Shown: positions 1-13,329, numbered from the stretch's first letter. The stretch: DNA of 64,000 nucleotides from Pyricularia pennisetigena (GCF_004337985.1 NW_021940923.1:1031951-1095950); one strand, 5' to 3'. Numbers and translations are program-made. The notes: a model not told the origin generated them from the sequence alone.

Positions 1-2968
1 TTATAATTTTTGGTAATAATAATTTGTAATTGGTTTCGCTGATTTTTTTGTCGATTTTAAAAAGTCCAAACTTTTTAAAATCAAATTTGTTATTTGGTCG
101 TTGTATTTTAATATTGCGTCGAGTAAAATAAACGCTATTTCCCTCCTAAAAAAATGGTCCCTTTATCCAATATTGGTTTACGTATTTAATTATTTTTTTT
201 CGTACGAATTCCAATTCCTGTTGGAATGTTTGGTGGAATTTTCGTAATTCGTTTATTTGTTTATCGGTTCGTGGGGCCGTAATCGTGGTTTTTAGTTTTC
301 CATATACCGTAAAATTAAATCCGTAATTAATATAAAACGGGGTTATTTTAGTATTTTTAGTCTTTAAAGTATTATATACGAATTGTGCTGTGGGTAATAA
401 CCATACCCAATTATCCTATTTATAATTTATATAATATTTTAAATATTGTTTTAATATTTAATTTGCTCGTTTTACTTATCCGTTTATTTGTGGGTGGAAT
501 GTTGTAAATAGCTTATAGTTAATTTTTAACTATTCCATCAAAGATTTCCAGAATTTTAATGTAAAAAACTTATTTTTATCCGTGATAATGTTTTTTGGAA
601 ATCCGTGGTTGCTGCCAATTATTCGTAGGAATATATAACCGATTTTTTCGGCGTTGCTACTTTTTTTATAAAATAGGAAATAAACGTATTTAATAAGTTT
701 GTCGATTATAATTAATATGCTATCGTACTTAGTTTTAATAAATGGTTTCTCGGAAAATGGTAATTTAACGATAAAATCCATTATAATGGTTTACCAAATT
801 TTATTAAAAGTTGGTAAAAATTGTAGGAACCCGTAAAACTTGTATTTGGCGGATTTGCTTTTTGTGCAAAATTCGCAGTTTTTAATGGTTTTTCGTACTT
901 TTCATCGTATTCCTCTAAAATTATAGTGCTGTTTTAACCGTTTCCATATTTTGGAAATTCTTTGGTATCCGTAAGCTTTATTTTCGTGGATTTTCCGTAT
1001 TTTTTTGGTGTAATTACCGTGTTAATCGTTATAAAATTTCGGTAAATTGGTAAAAAGTTTCCGTTATCGTTACCGTAAAAGTTTTCCGTGTTTTTTCGGA
1101 TATTATGTTTTTATAATTTGGTTTTTTGTTAAAAGCGTCGGCCCTACCATTTTTTGTTTTTTTTCGGTACATAATTTTGAAATGGAATTTTGATAAAAAT
1201 TTTACCTATTTAATTTGTCGTTTGTTCAACATTTTACTGGTGGTAAAATGGGTTAGGTTTTTATAATCCGTATAAATTAATATTTCGTATTTAATTCCGG
1301 ATAATTGTGGTTTCCATTTTTCGAATGTTCGAATAATAGTTATAAATTTTTTATCGTGGATTTGGTAATTAAATTCTGGTTTATATAATTTTCGTGAAAA
1401 AAAGGCGCAAAAATGGAAACGTCCTTTTTCGTTTCGTTGGTTAAATTATCCTCCGATTGCATAATCGGATACGTCGATTTCGACTTCGAAAAACTTCGTT
1501 AAATTTGGTATTTTAAAAATCTGTGCTTATATTATTGCATTTCGTAATTGTTCGAAAACTTGCTGTATTCGTTCCGTCCATTGGAATTTTAATTTTTTTG
1601 GTTATATTGGTTAATGGGGTGGCGATCGCGCCGTAACTTTTAATAAATTTTCTATAAAAATTTACGAATCTAAAAAATGCCCGAACGTTTTTTACGTTTT
1701 ATAATTGGGGCTATTCCCATATTGTTTGGATTTTTAATTTTTCCGTCCTAATTTCTCCAGGGGCGATAATATATTTTAGGAAATTAATTTGTTTATTATA
1801 AAAAATGCGTTTTTCGGGTTTAATTAAAAGTTTAGCGTTTTGTAGCTTTTATAAAACTATGTAAACGTATTTCTTATATTTTTCCAACGTTTTGGAAAAA
1901 ATAAAAATATCGTCCAGGTAAATAACGATAAAAATGTTCAAACATTTCCTAAAAACGTGGTTAATTATAGTTTAAAAAATTGCGGGGGCGTTGGTAAACC
2001 GAAAAATATTACCAAATATTCGTAATATTTTCGTTTGATGCGAAATACTGTTTTCCATTCCTCGCCTTCTTTTATACGGATTAAATTATATGTTTTTTTA
2101 ATATTTAATATCGTAAACCATTTTATTTAGTAAAATATATTTCGAAATTCTCCTATTAATGGGAGCGGGTAGCAATTTTTTATCATAATATCGTTTAATT
2201 GTTTATAATCCACGCATAATCGTAATCTTCCGTTTTTTTTTAATACGAAAAGAATTAGGTATCCTGCTGGTAATATCGATGGTTTAATATAACTTTTTTG
2301 AAACTTTTTTGAGAAATATTCGTTTAAAACCTCCATTTATGTCGGATTTAAACCATATATTTTATGGAATTTTGGTTAGGTTCCTTTTTTTAATAATATT
2401 TCGTGGTCGAACGGACTGTGCTCGGGTAATCCCATTTCGAATTTTTAATTGAATAATCGTATATAATTTTGGTATTTTTTTGGGAATTTGCCGTTTGTGG
2501 TTTGTTTTTTCGTAATTTATATTATATAATTGGATCGGTTTTAACCTGTGGATAATCGCTTTTTTTCCGATATTAGCTCCGGGGTTAATCGTCCTTCCTA
2601 TAAATACGCCATTTGCTTTATTTGGTTTTTCCTAACTTATATTTCCTATATAAACCCTATTATGCTGGAAATTGTTTAATAATTAGGTGCTTTTCCCATT
2701 AAATTTTGTTTATAATCCAATTTATCTGGGGGTTATTCCTTTTAAGCCAAAAAATTCCTAAAATTATGTTTTTATTCCCCATTTCCGTAATATCCAAAAT
2801 AATTTGTTCCTTTCGTTTATAATTTTTCGTCCAAAAGTGTACGGTTTTTATTTCGATGGTACCGTTCCCGTATAAAACTGCTTTTCCTTTTACGGTTTGC
2901 AGTCGATATAATTTTTTTTTTATTACCAAAATATTCGTCGTTTTTTTACGATTTTTGGAAAAATGCAA
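1..2968 (-). pseudogene. G1 pol relic (protease, RT, RNase H, integrase core)
   Basis: Degenerate polyprotein. Protease C-terminal part lies near 2699-2968 (ILGIFWLKRNNPQINW, the usual end of gypsy retropepsin). RT has RLCVDYKQLND near 2200 and an IYLDDIFIF active site near 1900-1935. RNase H near 1370-1500 reads EIDVSDYAIGG followed by FFSRKL and NYQIHDKKFI, typical of Ty3 RNase H. Integrase core near 530-781 has DFIVKLP and SILIIIDKLIKYVYF. Several in-frame stops and frameshifts separate these blocks. In an intact element the product would copy and integrate the element; this copy cannot be active. The domain order identifies Ty3/gypsy with good confidence, although each block is only partly preserved. 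Confidence 0.8.
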
Positions 2969-2969
2969 T

Positions 2970-5087
2970 TGCTTTATATTCCGCTGTTAAAAAAAGTTCG
3001 TATAGGTTTTTTATTAAATCGTATATTTAGGAATATGTATTCGTGTATTGCCTTCCTAATTTGCGTGGCGTTTAGGGTTTTTTATTCCGTTTTTATTGCT
3101 ACCGTTTGGTATTTTATACCGTTTAATTGTTTTAATTTTTTGGTTTGCTGGATTCGCGTCGTAGGTTTTTATTCTTTTTATTTCGGGGCGTATAGCTATT
3201 TTTAACTTTAATTTTATTAAATCGGTGCCCTGTTGGTGCAGGCGTTTTTCGTGCGTTCGTGGGTATTTCGTTATTTTTAACGCTGGGGTTCCCCACGATT
3301 TTAATTATGGGTGCGGGTCCTAGTTATCGTAACTTTATTTCGTATTATATTTGTATTTTGGTTAATTACGTATTTTGCAAATATTTTGGATGCATTTGTA
3401 TTATAGGAGTTGTTTTTGGTTGTAATATGCCATAAAATAGTCGTTATAAAGGGTAAAAATTACCGCTGGTTCGGTATTAAATCTTATTTTAATTTCCCAA
3501 TTAAATAGTTTAATAATGGTATATGATTCGTGGATACCTATTATTTTACGTCCTCGTAAAAAAGAATTGTGGATTATTTTTTTACTAAAATGCAATGCGC
3601 AATTATTTCGAAAATATTTTGCCCAAAAGATTTTTATATATTTGGGATATTTAATATCCAAAATTGGATGGTTTCCGAAAATTGGATTAATTAATCCTAT
3701 AGGGTTTTATATTTGTACTCGAAATAATATTCCGGGAAATTGGATTAATTGGTCGTTTCGGTATAAATCGATAAATTTTTTTTTATATATATAAGGGCTG
3801 TTTTCTTTTACTGTATTATATAGGTTTAAAAATATAATTTTTTTTCGCTAAATTCGTTTTTTAATTCGTTATTGGATTCGTCCGTTGGGGTTTGTTGGAT
3901 TATCCGAATATAATGGGTTTATCCCAATAATTTTAGTTTTAATCTTTTCAAGGTGTTTACTTCCGTAAATTCGGGTAATTTGGCGTTTTATTTGCGTCAT
4001 TGTACAGGTGGTTTGGTTTTAATAAATACGCGGTTTCCTACTGCTAAAGTCCGAATGCCTTTAAATTTTTATAAATATTATCCTGCGTCCATTTTTACGT
4101 TGGTATGGATTATACAATTATCGTCGTAATATACGGTCCAGTTTATTAAATTGCGTTGGTCCGGTTATATTTGTTAATAGGTAATAATATTTAATTTTCG
4201 TGGTTTTTTGGAATCGGGGTGTAAATCCGGAATGCTTTAAAGATAAAATTCGGTTATATATCCTGGTTTATCGTATTTAAAACATTTACCATTTTTGGGA
4301 TTTTTGCGAGGTTTTTTATATTGGATCGCGTTAAGGTCCATAGGTCCGCTATATATTCCGTAGGAAATATTATATTAGCGAAACGGTTTGAAATATTAAT
4401 ATTTGCGTCCTGTATTGGTTTATCGCAAAATTAATCCTTATACGTTGCGTTTTTCGCGTCGTTCCAGTTATCGTTCGTAAAATCGGTTATCGATTTTAAC
4501 TGCTAATTTTACGTATTCGGTTAAAATATCGGGTCGCTTTTTTTTAATAAATTCGTTTTTAACTTTTTTTTAAATCCCGTATAAAAACGTACTATTAGGG
4601 TTTCGCGGCCCTATAATAATTTAGCGGTAATTTGTCGAAATTTACTGGTATATTTGGATACCGATTTGGTTTGGGTAAAGCGTATTAGCTTACGTTTAAC
4701 CGTGCGTTCCTCGTTTGGGTTACTGAATATTCCTTTAAAACATTTTTCCAGATTTTCGTAATCGTCGAAAATGCGGTTAATTTTAATTTTACGGTTTTTT
4801 CCATTATTATAATCCAAATAATCTCGTAGGATTGGTTCGAACCAGGTAAAGGTATTATTTTTTAGGAGCGAGGCTGCGTAAATAACCTTTTTTACGTTAT
4901 TATCGAAATTGTTTTCGTTAAAGTAAAAATAGGCCCGGGTTCCCGTAAGGAATCCCTTCAAAATACCTGGTATGCCATTATAAAATAATGGTAGAAGGTA
5001 TTTAATATAATTCCAATTAGCTCGATTAATTTGTTCGGTTATTCGTTCCTGGAATTGTCGATTTTTTGCTTGGAGCGTCGCGACCAT
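2970..5087 (-). pseudogene. G1 gag relic
   Basis: The gag start is probably the ATG at 5085-5087 (MVATLQAKNRQFQERI). The first 158 codons are open and contain a retrotransposon gag core (AASLLKNNTFTWFEP, then SVSKYTSKFRQ). Downstream, near 4264-4330, a decayed CCHC zinc knuckle is recognisable as CFKYDKPGY: a later Cys and the His have become Tyr, consistent with G-to-A on the coding strand. The remaining stretch to 2970 links gag to protease and holds only short open pieces (for example 3401-3661). Gag would form the virus-like particle. The homologous piece in copy 2 lies at 33363-33692 and has lost the ATG. Confidence 0.7.
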
Positions 5088-5250
5088 TTAACGTAAAACG
5101 TTAGCGCTGGCCGGAGCGTTAATAGTAAAAAGGGTTTAAGGGGTGGTTTTATTGGAAAATATTGTTTCGGCGATACTGTTCGGTATATTTTAAGGCAAAA
5201 TACTGAATAAAAGCAATTAAAATATTACGATCAGAATATCGGGTAACCTG

Positions 5251-6214
5251 TGTAAAAAGGAAGGTTATGTGATAAATTGTGAAGTGAATATATCTGTATA
5301 AGGTAGATATATATAAGGGGAAAAAGGTCACTTTTATAAGTAAGATAGATAGAGGTAAAAACTGTATTGATGGTTGAATGAATCGAGAGATCAATGGATA
5401 AATAGATCGATAAATAGATGGATAAATCGATGGATCAATAGATGGATTCTAAAACTTCCTCTAGATCGATGGATTAATAGATGGATAGATCGATGGATCA
5501 ATAGATGGATGGATTATAAAACTTCCTCTAATTCTAAGGCGGGAAACTCTTCCCTATTTATCTGCAAAAGTATTGCATGTGGCAATCCATGTATTACAAA
5601 TCCACGTATTAACGTTTGCATTTTATTTTCCCAATTAGGATAAAATAAAACAACGCTTCAGCGTTCACCTATTATATATGTGGCTATTTTGAACGTCTCA
5701 TATTTGAAACGTTGTATGACGCAATCTTCAAAACCCTACCTGTATTTATGTCATGCGTTTTATTTTTACCAAAATAGGTTTGCCTGTGGATCGTATGATC
5801 TGCACATGATCTGCAAATGATCTGCGTTCATTTCTTTTGCCCAAATAGGTCAAAAGTATACATGCATGAATTGTGTGCAATTGTATTGCATTATTTAACT
5901 AATACACGTTATACATTGCATAAAGGTTATGCAGTATTGTGCATAATAATTATGCATTATTATGTATAATAATTATGCATCATTGTGCATAACAATTATA
6001 CATTGTTGTGCATATTAATTATGCATTATTGTGCATAATAATTATACATCATTGTGCATAATTATGCATCGTAGTATTTACTACGTGCTTAAACTTATAA
6101 TATAAGTTTATTATTCTTTTATGCATTGCATAATATTTATGCATAGTTGTGCATAATTATGTATCGTAGTATATATTACGTGCTTAAGCTTATAATATAA
6201 GCTTATTATTCTCA
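5251..6214 (-). mobile_element. Solo LTR of copia A (reverse orientation)
   Basis: Begins TGTAAAAAGGAAGG and ends CTTATTATTCTCA on the plus strand, so on the minus strand it is TGAG...TACA with TG/CA ends. It matches the LTRs of the intact copia A (23514-24404, 29095-30043). It contains the variable GATA/GATC-type tetranucleotide tract near 5380-5510 and ATGCAT-rich palindromes at the distal end. Flanks (aacctg left, tacaat right) do not form a target duplication. The left flank is G1 and the right flank is unrelated, so this copy marks a rearranged junction or a deletion. Confidence 0.85.
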
Positions 6215-7369
6215 TACAATGTAGCGATTATTTCGTCGTTTAACTCCCAATAATATACGAAAATGGGATACGAAACTAAATTTTATATTTGCATTAAAAA
6301 CAAAAAAAAGCGGCGGAACTAAAACACGGTGGCATTTTAGAAAATAATTAATATAATTTACAATTACACGGGAAAAAAATGAATAAACGCCGGCGAAAGA
6401 ATTAACCGGTATTAAAATTATAGGTTAAAATGCTGGTTAGCGTTAACGGCTGTATAAATATCCAATATAATAACGTTTGTAATTTTTTAACCCAAAGATT
6501 TAAGGGCGATTGAGGTTAAATCCTAATTAAATTAAATAACGTATATTGGATTATAAACGGGTGAACCGACGAAAAACACGACGCCGAATTGGAATCATTA
6601 GGGGCAAAGGATTATTAAGCAGTATAAAGCATATAATTGTCAAATATTAAAATCCCCAACCAACGGCCTAGATAAAAAAACCAAATACTGGATTATAATA
6701 ATTATTTCGCAAATTGAAAGCTTGGATTATATATAGGCTGGTACGGCGTAACGGCGCCCCGATTAAAATAAAAAGGTTCGATATTGCGAATTGTAATAAC
6801 CGTTACGGTTAAATTCCGGAAATTTTGGCGTTTCCATTTTAATTCTATATTATCAGTAAAAAGACCCACACGTAAATCCAATTATAAATACCTCCTTTTT
6901 TCCTTATTAGTTTTTTTTCTTTTTTTTACAATAAAAAACTTTTTCCCGGCCGCCAAATTCTTTTTATAACAATTGTCACGAAATTGTAACGATTAAACCA
7001 ACGTTTAATTTTATATTAATAAACGTAATAATTGTAATAATCGCAAAATTGCCCCAGCAAATATTGCAAACACATTCGTTAGGAAATTTGATTAAAGCAT
7101 TTTTAATTGGATAAAACTGTTTATATTTTATCCACCCAAATAGGGATTAATCCCAATTGTAACGAAGGTAGGTTATAATTAACGCCCTTATATCGCAAGG
7201 GTACCCCCCACCCGGTTAGGTCCGGGGTAGTTTAATTAACTTTATTATTATAATAATTATAATAATTGCTTTAATTCGCCAAAAAAACGTAACAATTATT
7301 ATAATTACGGTCGCTGGTTACTATAATTCCCAAAAATCGCTAAAAGGCAAAACTATTGCCCAAACCACC
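6215..7369. other. Degenerate AT-rich stretch, no gene recognised
   Basis: RIP-like composition with stops in all frames. The only long open piece (6784-6969, plus) has no recognisable motif. It may be the upstream part of the relic that follows, since no element boundary is visible between them, but this is inference. Confidence 0.4.
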
Positions 7370-10300
7370 GCCAAATTTGCGTTAGGATATATACCCAATA
7401 ATGCTGAATTACCTGCCAGCTTAATAACTATAACGCAAAAAACAACCCGGACAAAAGAAATTAACTAATGTTTTAAGGATTTGCAAAATTACGACCCGGA
7501 TACTGCAATCGTTTTAAGATTAAATTTTGCACGCCTGGACCATTTTACATTACAGGTTTATTTAAATGCAACTGGAATCCCCCCAAATTTTGCCCCTATT
7601 TTTAATAATAATAATAATAATAAATAAAATGATACCGATATGGACGCCGGCGACAACGAATTAACCCCCGCCCCCGTCGACGATAACGGCGATAATATTT
7701 ATATAGGCGAAAACGACAATTAACCTGCCCCCGCGTCCGTTAATAAAGGCGATAATAATATTAATATGGACGATAATTATAATAAACCTGCCCAGGATTT
7801 CGATAACCGCCAATTACGGATTCTTTTGGCATTTTTTAAACCATTTACCAACGGATTACCTCCACTACCAAAAAACCCCAAAAACCGGCCTTTTATACTA
7901 TAACCGAAAATTATTATTAACCCGGTACCCGCGCTATTAAATAGGCCGCCGGTAATTCGTATAAGTAAAGACACCACCGTTCGTCCAACTAAAACCAACC
8001 ATATTACGGTATCGCGGACGCAGTTTAAACCCGATTTAACGCCAAATAATGGATTAGTAAACTTCGTATAACCCGAATATTATTTTTTATCGTATAAGGA
8101 CACGGATTTCCTGGATCGTTTACCCGTCCCGTTATAAAAAGTTTTTAACTGGGTAAAAACCAGTCCGTATCGGCGATAATTATTATAGCTTAACGCAGGG
8201 TAAAAAGATAAATATTACTAAAATGGTTCGTTTTATGCCCCATTTAGGTTATATTAATTGTTTTAAAATTAATAATAATACCAACCCGCCCGCCTGGTTC
8301 GGTTGCGGAAATAATATTTTCCGTAATGCGAACAAAACCCTAATCGCCCAAACCTTTAAACGCCTTTAATCCGTTGCTGGCGTCGCCGCAGTAAAAGCAC
8401 GCGTTAATGGCCAGATTTTGGTATATTATTTTAACAATAATTCCTCGAATATAAACGAGGTAATAGTCGTATTTGGTTACGAAACGACAAATGTTTTAAC
8501 ATAATATACTAATATAATTGTTAACAATATGGGTTGCTAATAGGGGGTTAGGCATTAGCCTAGGTGCGGCGTGGTGCTAGTTGCGTTGTAAAAGCCTGTA
8601 ATTACAGGGCTTGTATGCACTAAATTCACTAATTTTGGGATTGATAGATTTGATTCATTGGTGGGGGAAACTTTGCTTTGTCTCCCATATATACTCTCCG
8701 ACATCGAAGTGGGGGTCCGCACGCCAGAAAACGTTCCGGTGCCGCACACGATTTTCCGAAAAATTATTTTGTATGCGTTGTTGAAAAAACACCCTCATTT
8801 CCATACAAACCATCTCTGGGTTCGCACTGATTTGCTGATTTGGTGAAAATTTCAACCTGGTACAGGGTAGCTGATACGTAAGTGCAAGGTGGGTATTAAA
8901 CCCGGTATAGGGTGAAACCCCATCCGCTGACTTTGAATCGCAACTCCTGCAACACACAAAATATAACAGAAAATCTGACAACCTCAACAGCCCCACTTCG
9001 GCACTATCTATTATGGCTTATATACAAATAAAAGTGGACCCATTACATGCTAAATAACGTATATAATTAACAATAATAGGTTAATATTTCCTTATATTGG
9101 ATTGCGACAATTATTATAATCCCTGCACTAATATTTCCTGCTATTTATTATATTGTAATAACTATTACAATTTTTTGCGGTAATACCAAATAATTATGAT
9201 TATAATATAACAACTGTTACCATTTGGCTTTTACCCTTTTTTATATTTTATAATAACAGGTACAATTTTAATTATTAGCTAATTCTTTTTTAATCGCCGA
9301 CGTACTCGGGTTTTTAATTTATTTTAAGGCAGGTAATTCCGGCAAACAAATTAAAGGTAATAAAATGCCCGTTTGGTAAAAAACCTTGGTTTTCGTACCG
9401 GATATATTTAACGATAAAAATATTAAACCGATTTTCGATAATTTGGTAAATCGCCATCGCCTACCCCCTATCCCCCCCTTTATCCGCCAAAGCGATATTA
9501 ACCTCCACGGGTTAAAAACATACGCAAACAAATTCAAACCGGTTATAATTCCCACGATTTTCGCCACGATATCAATTTATCTGCGGACAATAACCACCGG
9601 ACCTAATTTTAAAAACGGCGATTTCAGGTTTAAAACCGCTAACCCTGGATTATATATATATTGCGGTTATTATATCGACGATTGGTTTAAGGTTTGTTAC
9701 CATTTTTTTTATTTTGTTTTTCGCCGGGAGGGAAAAATCGTTATTAAAAGCAAGGAAGGTTTTAGCGATTTTGGTGGAGTTTACCGCAACTTTTTTAAAT
9801 TTAATATTAAATAATTTTCCACCCTTTTTGCTATCGCCGACTATATAATTATCGCCGACAACGTTATCGCTTTAAATAATTTGCATTTAATGCAATTTTA
9901 GCATCGTTTAATTACCCGTTAGCGAGCGGACCAAATTATTGACGTCGCCAATTTGTTTAGTTTTAACCGCGCCTGTAACAATAGGACGATAATAATGTTC
10001 GTTATCGATACCTGGTCCCGTTTTAAACCCATTAAAGTCGGACGGTTAAAAAAAAAAAGTGCAAATTAAATTCAAATGCACCCATTGGATTTGTTAATAT
10101 TGAAACGTATTTTCAATAATTTGTGCGACGAAGGGCGGTTTTATCTTTCTATTTTTACCAAACCAAAAACCAAAATTACCGAATTTTATCCCAAATTTTT
10201 TAGCGACGACCAATAAAACGATTTTTTCAATTTTATGCAAACCCAATCCACCATCGCCGATCAATTGGCTACTATGGACCGTGCAAAAAAGAAAATTTTC

Positions 10301-12176
10301 GAGGACGCCCGCGAAAGGATCTTAGCGGCTTTTTTTGGTATATTATACGCAATTTTCAATTTCAACCAAAAGCTATTTTTAGATTGGTTATCTTTTTCAA
10401 CATAAACGAGATTTAGGTTGTTATAAAAAATTTGCGCTTTTTTTGAAATATTTTACCTGTCGACGGTTTAAATACCGACAAAAAAATGGGCTTCAAATAT
10501 AACAAAATTAAGGGCAAATACTATTGGTTTAATTGGGATATACCTAATATTCCTTTTGGTCGCTATTAACTACCCCATTAACTAATTGGTAAATTATATA
10601 TGCATTATCCCTATTTCTGTAACTATTGTTATAATCCTACCCCTATTTTTGTAACTATTGTCACAATCCTACCCCTACTTTTGTAATTATTATCACAATC
10701 TTACCCCTATTTCTGTGATTATTGTTATAATTTTTCCCTCATTTTTGTAATTAATATTATAATTTTTGTTTTTCATTAAACTAACTTTTTTTCGGCTTAA
10801 ATGCCCACATTTTATTAAAATTGGAGTAATGAGCTTTTAAAAATTGGTTATTAACCAATAAAATGGGTATAGGAAAAACGATTATTTATTTTACGGCAAT
10901 TTATATATGGCATATCCGTTGCTAATACGACCGATTTAACAAAAATGCCGACGGATGTTTTCCCACTTCAATTTTCGTCCCGGCCAGCCTTATTTCGCAA
11001 ATATTTAAAAAATGATAAACAATTTCCCAACCTTTGACGTTAAATACTATTATAATTTAACCGAGGTCTACGCTACCGATGCCCCGCGAGCGACTGCTAT
11101 TTTTATTTAAACGCAATTTTACGATATTTTAACCAAAATCGCGGCCCGCAAATTTAATCCCAAATTTGCGGTTACGCTTATTATTACCTTTTATTCGACA
11201 TTCGTAATCCGAAAATTTAAATAATTTAAGGAAATCAATAACGCGCAAAAAGTGTTTAACCTATAATGTATAAATAAAATTATTAATTCCAATTTTGAAC
11301 AACGCCCCCCCCCGAAGTCGACAATTTCGACGATAATTCCAATATTAGAAAAAATTTCCAATAAATGCTTTTTGCAACAATTATTATAATTTCGTTATAT
11401 TAATATGTATTTATTTAAATTAAATAAGTTTGTTAGGAACCGTTAACGCAAAAACGGTCGGAAAACCCATTTTTCCACGGGTAAAAATACCAAAAATATC
11501 CGGCGTTTGGTTATATATTCACTATTTGGTATTTAATTTCAACGTATAATTGGAAACGGAATTTAATATCTCCGCTACCGCGAATTGATAATATACCGCG
11601 CATTTCGTTTGAGTTTTTTTACATTAATTGGGGTATAACCATTACCACGCCGATTATTAACAAAATTAGGGATATTATTTGTTTTAATACCCTAATTTGG
11701 AATAAAATTGCGATTTCTTTCGCCCGACCGAAAAACCCCTCCTAAAAAAATATTTACGGTCGATTATACTTGGGAAATAATCATTGTTTCGTCGTTTTTA
11801 ATATCCATAAAAATACCAAAATTTCCTATAAAAGTTCGAATCGATAGGCTGGAAATGGCGGTTGTTTTACCCTCGAATTTTAGATTTTATAATTCGCACA
11901 ATTATACCAAACGAAAAATCGTTAATAATTTTTAAATATATAGGCGTATTTACGGTACGTAAAGGTATAAATACCGGGTTTATTTTGCCCAACGGTACAA
12001 TTATTTTATCCCCGTAAACGCATTCCGCCCTATAGCATTATTATTAAGGAATTTCAATTTAGCCACCGTTTCGAAAACGTTATAACGAATACCAAAGCAA
12101 TTTTTAAAAATATTATTACCGCATTCGTAGGCGAAAATACCGACGATATTGGTCCCGTTTTATTAGGAATTCCCAT
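7370..12176 (+). pseudogene. RIP-degraded relic with SNF2-family helicase-like motifs
   Basis: Plus-strand relic interrupted by a solo LTR (8519-9072). A Walker A-like NKMGIGKTI occurs at 10857-10883. SNF2 motif I is normally DEMG(L/I)GKT, and Asp-to-Asn plus Glu-to-Lys here are single G-to-A changes. Downstream come PTSIFVPASLISQ (near 10961, like SNF2 motif Ia) and VTLIITFYSTF (near 11168, like the next SNF2 block). Upstream, open pieces around 7400-8000 and 9386-9814 could belong to the same long protein but match nothing I know. SNF2 proteins are ATP-driven DNA translocases. It may be a duplicated host gene or cargo of a large mobile element. Stops are frequent; it is not functional. Confidence 0.4.
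8519..9072 (-). mobile_element. Solo LTR of copia B with intact 5-bp target duplication
   Basis: Runs TGTTAACAATATGGG...ATATAATTAACA on the plus strand (554 bp) and matches the LTRs of copia B at 12177-12729 and 57009-57562. Flanking bases are ATAAT on both sides (8514-8518 and 9073-9077), a perfect 5-bp duplication. A full element inserted here and collapsed by LTR-LTR recombination. It splits the SNF2-like relic, so that relic predates it. Confidence 0.92.
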
Positions 12177-12729
12177 TGTTAACAATATAGGTTGCTAACA
12201 GGGGGTTAGGTATTAGCCTAGGTGCGGCGTGGTGCTAGTTGCGTTGTAAAAGCCTGTAATTACAGGGCCTATATGCACTAAATTCACTAATTTTGGGATT
12301 GTTAAATTTGATTCATTGGTGGGGGAGACTTTGCTTTGTCTCCCTTACATACTCTCCGACATCGAAGTGGGGGTCCGCACCCCGCAAAGGGTTCCGGTGC
12401 CGCACACGATTTTCCGAAAAAATTATTTTATATACGTTGTTGAAAAAATACCCTTATTTACATACAAACCATCTCTGGGTTCGCACTAATTTGCTAATTT
12501 GGTGAAATTTTTAACCCGGTACAGGGTAGCTGATACGTAAGTGCAAGGTGGGTATTAAACCCGGTACAGGGTGAAACCCCATTCGCTGACTGAATCGCAA
12601 CTCCTGCAATACACAAAATATAATAGAAAATCTGATAACCTCAACAGCCCCATTTCGGCACTATCTATTGTGGTTTATATACAAATAAAAGTGGACCCGT
12701 TACATGCTAAATAACGCATATAATTAACA
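12177..12729 (-). repeat. 3' LTR of copia B copy 1
   Basis: 553 bp with TG/CA ends, nearly colinear with the solo LTR at 8519-9072 and the 5' LTR at 57009-57562. The inner edge TAATTAACA is followed directly by the polypurine tract of the minus-strand element. Confidence 0.9.
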
Positions 12730-12742
12730 CCCCCTTTTTTTT
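12730..12742 (-). other. Polypurine tract of copia B copy 1
   Basis: Minus strand reads AAAAAAAAGGGGG immediately before the 3' LTR start TGTTAATT. This is the expected position and composition of the plus-strand DNA primer. Copy 2 has the same tract at 43160 onward. Confidence 0.8.
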
Positions 12743-12935
12743 GCTATTACTCACATGAAGTCGGAAAAAATAAGTATATAAAAAAAATAAAACTTTAAAA
12801 AAGAGATCCCCCTTGTGTCCCAGCCCGATTCGAATTCCCGATATGAACCCCTTGGATGACTAAGCCCTTTATACCGACCTGTAACCCCCGAAATGGACGA
12901 ACCCCCGAATTGGAAAAAAACCCCCCAGAATTGTG

Positions 12936-13013
12936 ACAACCCCCGGATCCGAACCCCCGATTTGCATAATATTGACCCACAGAATTAACTATTAAACCAG
13001 GTAGCTAATCTGG
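12936..13013 (-). other. tRNA-like / SINE-like remnant in copia B 3' noncoding region
   Basis: Minus strand shows an A-box-like TTAGCTACCTGGTTTA and, about 50 nt later, a B-box-like GGGTTCGGATCC, the spacing of a tRNA internal promoter. Copy 2 has the same arrangement at 43362-43434 with the better B box GGGTTCGAATCC. T-stem pairing is poor, so a folded tRNA is unlikely today. It could be a tRNA-derived insertion or chance. Confidence 0.3.
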
Positions 13014-13329
13014 CTGTTCGTTGGTAGTAGTCCAAGCTAAGCATATTATATAGGGTATTTCGAATGCGTAGATCGCCCAAAATACGAGCTTTTTCAATTC
13101 TGATTTAACTTCTGGTACAAGGTCGGTATAAATTGCTTATTAATTAACCTGTGCAGGGTAAGTTCGGGTAATACGGCCGGTATTAGGCTAACAAAAATCT
13201 ATTATTCGTAAATAAAGGAAATGTAATGGGTAATTAATTAACGAATTAATTAAATACTTTAAAATTTAGCAAGTAAAATCTAAGTTTTTAGGGGTTTAAA
13301 CCCTATGAGCTTTAAAAAAACCTTATGAA

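Larger units (their letters stand above)
1..5250 (-). mobile_element. Ty3/gypsy element G1, copy 1, 3'-truncated by window edge, RIP-degraded
   Basis: Minus-strand relic with gypsy domain order read leftwards: gag, protease, reverse transcriptase, RNase H, integrase. The integrase is cut by the start of the window, so the 3' LTR is not seen. At 5249-5250 only the first two bases of the G1 LTR remain before a copia A LTR begins, judged against G1 copy 2, where the LTR starts at the same point (33980). The body is strongly AT-rich, with TAA/TAG stops where Trp or Gln is expected, as RIP produces. Closely similar sequence at 30675-33979 shows it is a repeat. Confidence 0.85.

Noticed and set aside
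5374..5643. ORFs of the WINRWIDRWIN type within LTR A copies (also 24188-24412, 45403-45663)
   Set aside because: They are translations of the GATA/GATC tetranucleotide tract in the LTR, variable in length between copies.
7777..7998. Minus-strand ORF (73 codons) in the SNF2-like relic
   Set aside because: Gly/Leu-rich shadow of the plus-strand relic with no motif support.
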